A stretch of 64,000 bases of DNA from positions 3,038,001-3,102,000 of the forward strand of contig NZ_BJHV01000001.1 in the NCBI RefSeq assembly GCF_005405925.1. Direction: 5' to 3'. Every line of letters starts with the position of its first letter. The stretch's first letter is position 1. This stretch comes from Streptomyces antimycoticus. Its GTDB lineage: Bacteria; Actinomycetota; Actinomycetes; Streptomycetales; Streptomycetaceae. A model generated the notes under the pieces. It saw only the letters and a list, made by a program, of their open reading frames with translations. It ran no database searches and had not been told where the DNA came from. A program made the translations under genes and the position numbers. Below are positions 40,340 to 47,932 of this stretch, piece by piece.

Positions 40340-41170
40340 CTAACAGGTCTCGCGGACGTAATCCTCACCGTCGTCGGTCGAGACGTCCTCGTCCCGCAGG
40401 ACGATGCTGAGCCGGTCGCCCCAGCCCGCGCAGGCCTTGGCGAAGCCGTCCTCGCCGTACTCGACGACCACCACATGGTCGTCGTAGGCCTTGGCGAACT
40501 CACCGCACTCGTCGTACTGGCCGCACTCCTCGACCACCGCGAAGTCCAGCCCGGCCGCCTTACGGTCGGAGAGGAGCTCCGCGGCGTTCTTCTGCGCGAT
40601 GGCCAGCCCCTGGGCGTGCGCGTGCTCCGACAGCAGGGCCATGAACTCCTTGGCGTGAGTGGTGGTCAGCAGCTTCTGGGAGCGCTCGTAGCTGTCGTAG
40701 TTGTCGGGTTCGACGGCGTCGAAGCCGTCCTCGGCGCAGCCGTCGATCCAGCCGTTGACCTTCTCCGCCACGCGCTCGCGCTTCTTGGCGGTGCTGATGT
40801 CGAGCAGCGGTTCCTTCCAGTGGGTGTCGATGACGAGATCGCCGTCGCGGTCCCGCAGCAGCAGGTCGTCGGGCCACTGGTCGCGCTCGCCCGGCTGGAC
40901 CTGGAAGGCGTTGACGTAGCAGATGTTGTAGAGCCCGTCCGCCGGGGAGTCCGCGCGGTCGCGGCTGACGATGTCGACGCCCTTCGGCGGGGTGTACTCC
41001 CCGCCGATCTGGTAGTCGAAGCCGCCGTGGACGGGCGGCAGCGCCACCTCGGACGCGCTGGCCCCCGAGGACATGGACACGGCCACGACGGCGGCCGCGG
41101 CGGCCGCGGCCGTCGCCACCGACGCGAGGACCCAGCGGCGACGAAGGCGGGCGGCATGGCTGGCTGGCAT
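40340..41170 (-). CDS. Secreted GH114-type polygalactosaminidase-like protein
   Basis: A 276-residue exported protein: signal peptide of RLRRRWVLASVATAAAAAAAV type cut near SGASA, then a TIM-barrel domain of the endo-alpha-1,4-polygalactosaminidase/spherulin-4-like family. Supporting segments are GGFDYQIGGEYTPPKGVDIVSRD, ICYVNAFQVQP, DAVEPDNYDSY (carrying the catalytic acidic residue), AQKNAAEL and VVEECGQYDECGEF. It may cleave galactosaminogalactan-like polymers, though activity is not established for most bacterial members. ATG 41170 is placed at MPASHAARLRRR. Confidence 0.85.
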   Translation of the reverse strand: MPASHAARLRRRWVLASVATAAAAAAAVVAVSMSSGASASEVALPPVHGGFDYQIGGEYTPPKGVDIVSRDRADSPADGLYNICYVNAFQVQPGERDQWPDDLLLRDRDGDLVIDTHWKEPLLDISTAKKRERVAEKVNGWIDGCAEDGFDAVEPDNYDSYERSQKLLTTTHAKEFMALLSEHAHAQGLAIAQKNAAELLSDRKAAGLDFAVVEECGQYDECGEFAKAYDDHVVVVEYGEDGFAKACAGWGDRLSIVLRDEDVSTDDGEDYVRETC

Positions 41171-41446
41171 GAAAGCTCCAACACTCGCGGGTAACGGCCC
41201 CGCCTCGGATGGCATCCGCCGTCCTGGCGACTGTGTCCGGGTTCGGGACCGGAACCGGACCCCCTACCGGCTGGGCGTACCTCTTGGGCGGCACGGGGGC
41301 GGTACACCCGTGCGGCTGTGGTGATCAAAGCGGCCCCCGGCAGCGGCGTCAAGTCGACAGCCCACGGGGCCGGACCGCTGCCGCGGCCGTCATCCGACCG
41401 CCACGACGCCCGCCTCCCGCGGCAGTTCGCGCGCCCGCGCGGGCCC

Positions 41447-42190
41447 CTACTGGGCGCTCGCGACCGGGCGCACCACGATCTCGTTGACGTCGACCTCGGC
41501 CGGCCGGCTGATGGCGTACGCGATGGCATCGGCGATCGCGGAGGCGGGGAGGGCCACCGAGCGGTAGGTCTTCATGGCCTCACGGGCTGCCGGATCGGAG
41601 ATGGAGTCGGCGAGTTCGGACTCGGTCACGCCCGGGGAGACCAGGCTGACCCGGATGTCACCGGCCGATTCCTGGCGCAGCCCCTCCGAGATGGCGCGTA
41701 CGGCGAACTTGGTGGCGCAGTACACCGCGGCCGTGGGCGACACCTCGTACGCGCCGACCGAGGCGATGTTCACGACGTGCCCGCCGCCCTGCTCCTTCAT
41801 CACCGGCAGCGCCGCGGCGATGCCGTACAGCACACCGCGCACATTCACATCGAGCATCCGGTCCCATTCGTCGACCTTCAGCGCCTCGAGCGGCGACAGG
41901 GGCATCACCCCGGCGTTGTTGACCATCACATCCACCCGCCCGAACCGCTCCCGGGCGGCCGCCACAAAGGCCCGCATGTCCCCGGCCGCGGTGACATCCA
42001 GCCGCTGGTACGCCGCGCTGCCGCCCTCGGCGGTGATCTGCCCGGCCAGCTCCCCCAGCCGCTCGGTCCGCCGCGCCCCCAGATACACCCGGTGCCCCTC
42101 GGCGGCGAGCCGACGCGCGGTCGCCTCACCGATCCCGCTGCTGGCCCCGGTGATGAGCACGACCTTGCCCGTCTCGGTGATGGCGTTCAT
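41447..42190 (-). CDS. Short-chain dehydrogenase/reductase (SDR)
   Basis: A 247-residue classical SDR. The cofactor site is TGASSGIG and the following GARRTERL prefers NADPH. NNAGVMPLSP and the catalytic Ser in NIASVGAYEV, Tyr-x-x-x-Lys in YCATKFAV, and VSPGVTESEL are all present. Substrate unknown; small alcohols or ketones are likely. GGGAT precedes ATG 42190. The gene is divergent from a truncated GntR gene, which was probably its regulator. Confidence 0.94.
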   Translation of the reverse strand: MNAITETGKVVLITGASSGIGEATARRLAAEGHRVYLGARRTERLGELAGQITAEGGSAAYQRLDVTAAGDMRAFVAAARERFGRVDVMVNNAGVMPLSPLEALKVDEWDRMLDVNVRGVLYGIAAALPVMKEQGGGHVVNIASVGAYEVSPTAAVYCATKFAVRAISEGLRQESAGDIRVSLVSPGVTESELADSISDPAAREAMKTYRSVALPASAIADAIAYAISRPAEVDVNEIVVRPVASAQ

Positions 42191-42400
42191 GGCGATATCC
42201 CTTTCGCTCCTGATCCCGTTCTGCCCTGCCCCACCGAGTCTGGGCAGGTCAGCGGCCCTGTACCAGGACGCGCTTCTCCTGGGTGCGGGACACCCCGTCA
42301 GCGCCGACGCTGCCGTGCGCACTGCGGACTGCATCGGGAAGCCGACGACCGTGCCGCTGGGCCCGCGGCACCGACTCGTGGACCGGGCACAAGACCAGCG

Positions 42401-42415
42401 GACACCTAGGGTGTC
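42401..42415. promoter_or_regulatory. Probable GntR-type operator, GACACC-TAG-GGTGTC
   Basis: A perfect inverted repeat with 6-bp arms and a 3-bp spacer lies 26 bp upstream of the GntR remnant and within the divergent region that also serves the SDR gene. Half-sites of this kind are usual for small GntR regulators. The regulator itself is broken here, so the site may now be unused or bound by a paralogue. Confidence 0.6.
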
Positions 42416-42440
42416 TCTGGAGGAGATCGGAGGGTGCTCG

Positions 42441-42557
42441 GTGACAGCGGTGCAGGGCAGCGGCGGAGAGCGCAAGTACCAGCGGATCGCCAACGAACTC
42501 AAGGCGGCGATCACTGCTGGGGAGTACCGGCCGGTTGATCGTCGGTTTGACGCCTGA
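42441..42557 (+). pseudogene. Truncated GntR-family regulator (first ~33 codons)
   Basis: A GTG with an excellent ribosome site (GGAGGG) starts TAVQGSGGERKYQRIANELK, the normal N-terminus of a small GntR regulator. The expected continuation GEYRPGDRLPGE is lost after EYRP, and the frame ends at TGA 42555-42557. The remaining winged helix (about 35 residues) and any further domain are absent, and no rest of the gene is found nearby. The breakpoint is about 42531. Transcription and translation could still yield a 38-residue peptide. Confidence 0.8.
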
Positions 42558-42573
42558 GCGCGTGGGAGAGCCC

Positions 42574-43068
42574 ATGGACGACTGCGTTTTCTGCCGCATC
42601 GTGGAAGGGGTCGAGCCCGCGCGCATCGTCCACTCCGATCAGGAAACGGTCGCCTTCCTCCCGCTCACCCCGGCCGTCGCGGGCCATGTCCTGGTCATCC
42701 CACGGCAGCATGTGCGGGATGCCTGGGAGCTGGACGAGCCGACGAGTTTGGCGCTCACGCGTGCCGTACGGCAGGTCATGCACGCGGTGCGAAGCGCGTT
42801 CGAGCCCGAAGGGATGAACATCATCACCTCGGTCGGCTCCGTGGCGACACAGAGCGTCATGCACGTACACGTGCACATCGTTCCCCGCAACGAGAACGAT
42901 CGCATGGGCCGCGTCTGGCCGCCGCCGCGGAGTTCGGCACCCGAACACCTGGACCAACTGGCCGAGCGTCTGCGCGTTGCTCTGCGGAGTTCAGCCGAGA
43001 ACGACGGCGAGCAGCACGGCGAGGTGCGCGACCCCGATCCCGCCGTAGAAGAGCGAGAGAGTGACTGA
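42574..43068 (+). CDS. HIT-family nucleotide hydrolase/transferase
   Basis: A 164-residue HIT protein. CVFCRIVEGVEPARIVHSDQ is the usual N-terminus with two cysteines, PLTPAVAGHVLVIPRQHV follows, and the catalytic histidine triad is HVHVHIVPR (about residue 100). These proteins hydrolyse AMP-linked substrates such as adenosine 5'-phosphoramidate or dinucleoside polyphosphates. ATG 42574 is chosen because GGGAGAG lies just upstream. The last 25 residues overlap the convergent membrane-protein gene by 78 bp and look like opposite-strand sequence, so the C-terminus is longer than normal. Confidence 0.9.
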   Translation: MDDCVFCRIVEGVEPARIVHSDQETVAFLPLTPAVAGHVLVIPRQHVRDAWELDEPTSLALTRAVRQVMHAVRSAFEPEGMNIITSVGSVATQSVMHVHVHIVPRNENDRMGRVWPPPRSSAPEHLDQLAERLRVALRSSAENDGEQHGEVRDPDPAVEERESD

Positions 43069-43476
43069 GAAGGCGGCCTGCCGCCACCGCACCTGCCCCG
43101 CGTAGGGGTACGGATTCATGGAGAAGAGCTCCACCTCCGCACCTGGCTTCCGCGCTTGATCGTAGAGCTTGCGGAACAGCCGTTCCTGCCACAGGAAGTA
43201 GCCGTCGAGAAACCAGAACGCCACCAGGGGAACGAAGGCCGTCGCGGCCACCGACAAGCGCGAGCCTTCGGCGGCGAATACCAGCAGCCCTGCGGCCAGC
43301 GTCAGGCACCAGCCCTTGACCAGGAAGGAATTGGTGCCGAGCCGGGTGATGACGGCCTGGATGAACTCCAGGTGCTTGACCTGGTCCTGGCTGAGCGTCG
43401 GCCGGCTGCCGAGTATCCCTGTCGGTTCCGCTTCGCTTGTCACCCGACGAGAGTGTAATTCCTCGCCAATAGGCAT
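42991..43476 (-). CDS. Small membrane protein divergent from the TIR-NB-ARC gene
   Basis: A protein of up to 161 residues: soluble N-terminal 40, then helix KHLEFIQAVITRLGTNSFLVKGW leading into TM1 (about 62-80), TM2 (about 88-108, ending FWFLDGYFLWQERLFRKLYD), a basic/aromatic segment (ELFSMNPYPYAG) and TM3 (about 135-158). The NSFLVKGW and FLDGYFLWQERLFRKLY blocks recur in a family of uncharacterised bacterial membrane proteins I have seen in defence-like contexts; this is recollection only. Start is uncertain: ATG 43476 or GTG 43443. No clear ribosome site precedes either. Confidence 0.7.
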   Translation of the reverse strand: MPIGEELHSRRVTSEAEPTGILGSRPTLSQDQVKHLEFIQAVITRLGTNSFLVKGWCLTLAAGLLVFAAEGSRLSVAATAFVPLVAFWFLDGYFLWQERLFRKLYDQARKPGAEVELFSMNPYPYAGQVRWRQAAFSVTLSLFYGGIGVAHLAVLLAVVLG

Positions 43477-43488
43477 ACTGGAGGACCG

Positions 43489-46386
43489 TTGGCCTGGTGC
43501 AGGGGGTACATGGAGACGGTGTCGGGCGCTTCGGAGAAGGTCGATTTCTTCATCAGCTACGCCGGAGTGGAGCGGGCCTGGGCCGAATGGGTCGCCTGGC
43601 ACCTCCAGCAGCACGGCTTCAGCGTGGAGTTCGATCACTGGCACTGGCAGGCGGGGGACAACACCACGCTGCGCATGAGTGACGCACTGGCCCGCGCCGA
43701 CCGTTTCCTCGCGTTGCTGTCACGGTCGTACTTCGAGCGCCCCCGGTACACCCGGGACGAGTGGACCGCCGCGTTCGACGACCGTGAGCGGGGGACGGGC
43801 GGCTTCATCCCCTTGCATGTGGCCGAGCTGGAGAAGAGCGAGATCCCCGATCTGCTCCGCCCGATCAAGGCCGGCATCTTGTACGGGAAGAGCGAGGAGG
43901 AGGCGCTCACGGAGCTGCTGAGCGCCGTCGGTCGGCCCGCCGGGCCGCAGGGTAAGCCCGGCTTCCCCGGTTCGGCGGCCACGCTCCCGGACCGGGACGA
44001 AGCGGCCCCCCGGTTACCCGCGTCCACGCCGAAGGCATCGAACGTCCCGCCACGGCTTCCCCTGTTCACCGGCCGGGACGAGGTACTCGACCGCATTCGT
44101 ACGACGTTTCAGTCCCGGTCCCCCGTCCAGGCGTTGCACGGCATGGGCGGCGTGGGCAAGACACAGACCGCGGCGGAGTACTGCCATCGCTTCGCCTCGC
44201 AGTACGACACGGTCTGGTGGCTGGATGCCGAGCAGACCGTCACGCTCGACAGCCAGCTCGCGGACCTGGCTCATGCGCTCAAGACGGTGCCCGCCACCAT
44301 GCCGGTGGCGGACGCGGCCCAGAGCGCCCGCCAGTATCTGCGCACGAACGGTCGGTGGCTGCTGGTCTTCGACAACGCGGAGGACCCCGGCACCTTCAGG
44401 AGCCTCCTCCCCGAGGGCGGCGGTCATGTGCTGATCACCTCGCGCGACCCGGGCTGGCACAGCGCCGCCACCCCCATGGACATCGGCCTCTTCGCCCGCG
44501 CCGAGTCCCGGTCCCTGCTGGCCGCGTATGTGCCCAAGCTCCCGCAGACCGAGGCCGATCGGCTAGCCGAGGCTCTTGGGGATCTGCCGCTCGCCCTCGC
44601 CCAGGCGGGTGGCCTCATCGCCACCTCAGGCTTCTCCGTGGATACCTACCTCAAGGACCTCACTGCCACCAGCCGCCTCCTCGACCGCAGTGCCCCGATC
44701 ACCTACCGGCACAAGACACTCGGCGCGGCGGTACGGCTCTCCTCGGCTCACCTCGCCCGCACCGATCCCGTGGCATCGGAGCTCCTCCGGATCTGTGCCT
44801 TCCTCGCCCCCGAGCCCATCCCTCTTGACACATGGCTCACCAAAGTGGGCGTCGAGCTGCCGCCCTCGTTGAACGGCCTGGTCGGAGACCCGGTAGCGGT
44901 CGCCGACTCCATTGCCGCGATGGCCAGGCTTGGGCTGGTGCGGCCCCAACACGGCGGGCTGACGATCCACCGCCTCACCGCCGCGGTCCTGAGGGACCGT
45001 ACGGGTGCGAATGCGACCAGCGCCGCCCAGGAAAGCGCACACGAACACGCCAAGAACCTAGTGATCAGCGTGAGGCCCGATGACGAGGGGAGAGACCCAG
45101 CCACCTGGCAGGAGTGGGCCGGCCTTTTGCCGCATGTGATGACGCTGAGCGAGACCTGGACGCAAGATGACAACATGCGTGAGCTGTCGCTCGATGCCAC
45201 GCAGTATCTGCTGATGCGAGGGACGACCTCCGCGGCACACGATGCGGCGCGCGCACTGCACCAGCGGTGGTCAGCCGAGTTTCCCCCGGATCACCCGCAT
45301 TTGCTGACCGCCGAAACTCTTCTCACCGACAGTCTGAACATCCTGGGTCGGTACCGTCAGGCACTCGCGGTGATCGAGAACGTGGTGGAACTCAGCCGCA
45401 ACGCCCTGGGTGACGATCACGAGACAACGCTCGCCGCCAACACAGCACTCGCCACCGCATTCACCAACCTGGGTCAGTACCACGAGGCCCAAGTGATCGA
45501 GGAAGACGTCCTGCGGCGACGTCGAAGCACACTGGGCGAAGATCATCGCGACACCCTCACCTCAGGCAACAACCTCGCCGTCACCCTCGATACGCTCGGC
45601 GATCACCACGCCTCACGAGCACTCAAGGACGACGTTCTCAAGCGTCAACGCAGAGTCTTGGGAGAAAACCACCCCGACACGCTGATCAGCGCCACTAACC
45701 TCGCCGTCACTCTGATGGATCTCGGCGAGTTCGTCCAGGCCCGTGCGCTGCTCGAGGGCACCGTCGACCGCAGTCGCAAAACCCTCGGCGACAACCACCC
45801 CAACACCCTCAACGCCGCCAGCGGCCTGGCCGCTTCGTTGAAAGATCTGGGTCACCATCACAAAGCGCAGACGCTCAGAGAGGACGTCCTCACTCGGCGA
45901 CGCAAGGTCCTGGGCGAGGATCACCCCCACACTCTGGACTCCTACCGGGACCTCGCGTCCAGTCTGACCTACCTCGGTCACCATGCACGCGCTCGCTCAA
46001 TTCTCGATGACACGCTCAACCGAAGCCGCGCCATGCTCGGCGACACACATCCCGACACTCTTACTATCGCTCATAACCTTGCAACGGTCCTGATGCGCGT
46101 CAACCAGCACGTCCAAGCTCGCGCGCTGCTCCAGAGCACGCTCGACAAACACCGCGCGACCCTGGGCCCGGAGCACCCGAACACGCTCACCACCGCTGCC
46201 AATCTGGCCTCCGTGCTGAGCCATCTCGGGCGGCGCAAAGAAGCGCGCGTGCTTCTGCAGAACAGCCTCGAGGGATTTCGCAGAACACTCGGCGAAGAGC
46301 ATCCCAAGACCAAAGCCGTCGCCGAACAACTCGCCGGTTACAAGAAGGTCTTCGGGAAACGCAAGAAAAAGATCCGCCGCCCGTAG
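43489..46386 (+). CDS. TIR - NB-ARC - TPR protein (STAND-type, candidate immune sensor)
   Basis: A 965-residue multi-domain protein. TIR domain (about 17-140): KVDFFISYAGVERAWAEWVAWHLQQHG, then RADRFLALLSRSYFER. NB-ARC ATPase (about 185-470): FTGRDEVLDRI, P-loop HGMGGVGKTQTA near 218-225, Walker B WLLVFDNAED near 290, VLITSRD sensor and GDLPLALAQAGG (the GLPL-like motif). The C-terminal half carries eight TPR-like units of 42 residues with LGxxHPxTL caps (about 600-955). A TTA codon sits at 44014-44016, so translation would need bldA tRNA. TTG 43489 follows GGAGG; ATG 43510 is an alternative. It starts 13 bases from the divergent membrane gene. Function in defence is inferred. Confidence 0.9.
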   Translation: MAWCRGYMETVSGASEKVDFFISYAGVERAWAEWVAWHLQQHGFSVEFDHWHWQAGDNTTLRMSDALARADRFLALLSRSYFERPRYTRDEWTAAFDDRERGTGGFIPLHVAELEKSEIPDLLRPIKAGILYGKSEEEALTELLSAVGRPAGPQGKPGFPGSAATLPDRDEAAPRLPASTPKASNVPPRLPLFTGRDEVLDRIRTTFQSRSPVQALHGMGGVGKTQTAAEYCHRFASQYDTVWWLDAEQTVTLDSQLADLAHALKTVPATMPVADAAQSARQYLRTNGRWLLVFDNAEDPGTFRSLLPEGGGHVLITSRDPGWHSAATPMDIGLFARAESRSLLAAYVPKLPQTEADRLAEALGDLPLALAQAGGLIATSGFSVDTYLKDLTATSRLLDRSAPITYRHKTLGAAVRLSSAHLARTDPVASELLRICAFLAPEPIPLDTWLTKVGVELPPSLNGLVGDPVAVADSIAAMARLGLVRPQHGGLTIHRLTAAVLRDRTGANATSAAQESAHEHAKNLVISVRPDDEGRDPATWQEWAGLLPHVMTLSETWTQDDNMRELSLDATQYLLMRGTTSAAHDAARALHQRWSAEFPPDHPHLLTAETLLTDSLNILGRYRQALAVIENVVELSRNALGDDHETTLAANTALATAFTNLGQYHEAQVIEEDVLRRRRSTLGEDHRDTLTSGNNLAVTLDTLGDHHASRALKDDVLKRQRRVLGENHPDTLISATNLAVTLMDLGEFVQARALLEGTVDRSRKTLGDNHPNTLNAASGLAASLKDLGHHHKAQTLREDVLTRRRKVLGEDHPHTLDSYRDLASSLTYLGHHARARSILDDTLNRSRAMLGDTHPDTLTIAHNLATVLMRVNQHVQARALLQSTLDKHRATLGPEHPNTLTTAANLASVLSHLGRRKEARVLLQNSLEGFRRTLGEEHPKTKAVAEQLAGYKKVFGKRKKKIRRP

Positions 46387-46409
46387 ACACGACAGGGAGC
46401 ACACAGCCG

Positions 46410-46880
46410 ATGGGTCGACAGCACTCCTACCGCGCCACCGTCCGGTGGACCGGCAATACCGGTTCGGGGACGAGTGGTTACCGGGGCTACGAGCGGTCGC
46501 ACGACATTCTCGGGGACGGCAAGCCGACCCTGCGGGGCAGCGCCGATCCGGCGTTTCTGGGGGATCCGGGGTGCTGGAATCCGGAGGAGTTCCTGCTGGT
46601 CTCACTCTCGCAGTGCCACATGCTGACGTACCTGTCCGTATGCGCCCGGGACGGGGTGAGGATCACGGCGTACGAGGACGTGGCCACCGGGGTCATGGAG
46701 GAGGCGGCCGGGCACAGTGGGCGCTTTACCGAGGTGGTGCTGAACCCGGTGGTCACCGTCGCGGACGAGGCGATGGTGGAGCGGGCGCGTTCGGCGCACC
46801 ATGACGCCCATCAGGCGTGCTTCATCGCCAATTCGGTCAACTTTCCCGTCCGTCACGAGCCGACCATCCGGGTCGGCTGA
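46410..46880 (+). CDS. OsmC-family peroxiredoxin-like protein
   Basis: A 156-residue OsmC/Ohr-fold protein that would reduce organic hydroperoxides. The two redox cysteines are in VSLSQCHMLTYL and AHQACFIANSVNFPV, and NPEEFLLVSLSQCHM is the helical family signature. RATVRWTGN and LRGSADPAFLGDPGCWNPE are at the N-terminus. Starts at ATG 46410, 23 bp after the TIR gene stop with GGGAG upstream, so it may ride on the same transcript. It is usually part of the Streptomyces core. Confidence 0.9.
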   Translation: MGRQHSYRATVRWTGNTGSGTSGYRGYERSHDILGDGKPTLRGSADPAFLGDPGCWNPEEFLLVSLSQCHMLTYLSVCARDGVRITAYEDVATGVMEEAAGHSGRFTEVVLNPVVTVADEAMVERARSAHHDAHQACFIANSVNFPVRHEPTIRVG

Positions 46881-46896
46881 GCCGGGTCGGCCGAGC

Positions 46897-47240
46897 TCAG
46901 GCCGCCGTCAGCGTGGGGTAGTCCGTGTAGCCGGTCTCGCCGCCCACGTACATCAGATACGCGTCCCGGATGGGGTTGAGCGGGGCGCCGGTGCGCAGGC
47001 GGGTCACCAGGTCGGGATTGGCCAGGAAGGTGCGGCCAAGGGCGATCAGGTCGGCTCCGGCGGTCAGCAGCCGCTCGGCCTGGCGCATGCCGCCGTCGGC
47101 GGGGACGCCGTCGCCGGGCAGTGACGGGTTGGCGATCAGCGTGGCGGGCCAGGCGGTGCGCAGTTCCCGGAAGAGGGGGTGGTCCGGTTCGGCGCGGACG
47201 ATGTGGAGGTAGGTGAGGCCGGGGGTGTGGCGCAGGTCAC
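46897..47240 (-). pseudogene. C-terminal fragment of an NADH:flavin oxidoreductase (Old Yellow Enzyme family)
   Basis: About 115 residues remain of a protein that normally has 350-370. LTYLHIVRAEPDH, ATLIANPSLPGDG, LLTAGADLIALGRTFLANPDLVTRLRTG and the C-terminal YTDYPTL are the OYE ending with the second phosphate-binding loop (ADLIALGRTFLANP). Upstream, the FMN and substrate parts are missing. The homology ends near 47240, next to the ECF sigma gene on the other strand. The open frame to 47292 is only chance extension. Probably non-functional. Confidence 0.82.
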
Positions 47241-47290
47241 GGGAACTACCTCCGCCGTGCGGAGAGGCACGGGTGTGAGGTGTAAACAAC

Positions 47291-47932
47291 ATGAGCGATG
47301 ACCTGCGAGCGCGGGTACGAGCGGGTGACCGCGAGGCGTTCGCAGAGCTCTACGCAGAGTACGCGCGTGCGGTCTACAACCATGCCTACCGGCTGACCGG
47401 CGACTGGTCGGTGGCCGAAGAGGTGATGGGGGACACGTTCCTCGACGCCTGGCGTACCCGAGCGCAACTGGAGCCGGGCGACGGCACGCTGAAACCGTGG
47501 CTGCTGGGCGTGGCGACGAACAAGGCCCGCAACGCCAACCGCGGCATCGGCCGGCGCCTGGCCTTCCTGGCCCGCCGCCCGGCGCCCGCCCCGGTGGCGG
47601 ACTTCGCCGACGAGACCGCCGGGCGGATCGACGACGCCCGCCGGCTCGCCGCCGTGCGCACGGTGTACGGCCGGCTGCGGCGCGGCGAGCGGGAGGTGCT
47701 GGCGCTGTGCGTGTGGTCCGGGCTGGACTACGCGCAGGCCGCCCAGGCGCTGGGGATTCCGGTGGGCACCGTGCGCTCGCGGCTGTCCCGGGCCCGCGCC
47801 CGGCTGCGCAAGCTCGCCGATCAGCGGCTCGCGGAAGAAAAGACGGAACCGCCACGCCGTCGCGGAGAGGTACAGCGTGAGGCCGCGTTCGCGGCCCTGC
47901 CCTATCAGGAGTTTCAGGAGGAACCCCGATGA
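47291..47932 (+). CDS. ECF-type RNA polymerase sigma factor
   Basis: A 213-residue sigma-70 family factor. Region 2 (about residues 8-75): REAFAELYAEYARAVYNHAYRLTGDWSVAEEVMGDTFLDAWR. Region 4 (about 120-175): LRRGEREVLALCVWSGLDYAQAAQALGIPVGTVRSRLSRARARLR, a helix-turn-helix that reads the -35 element. The stop overlaps the following start (ATGA at 47929-47932). The pairing with a CU044_5270-type membrane protein is usual for this class; that protein probably acts as the anti-sigma partner or sensor. The target promoter is unknown. Confidence 0.93.
   Translation: MSDDLRARVRAGDREAFAELYAEYARAVYNHAYRLTGDWSVAEEVMGDTFLDAWRTRAQLEPGDGTLKPWLLGVATNKARNANRGIGRRLAFLARRPAPAPVADFADETAGRIDDARRLAAVRTVYGRLRRGEREVLALCVWSGLDYAQAAQALGIPVGTVRSRLSRARARLRKLADQRLAEEKTEPPRRRGEVQREAAFAALPYQEFQEEPR

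Noticed and set aside
45280..46340. 126-bp periodicity as a DNA repeat in the TIR gene.
   Set aside because: It corresponds to the 42-residue TPR unit; DNA copies are well diverged, so this is protein repeat structure and not a recent DNA array.
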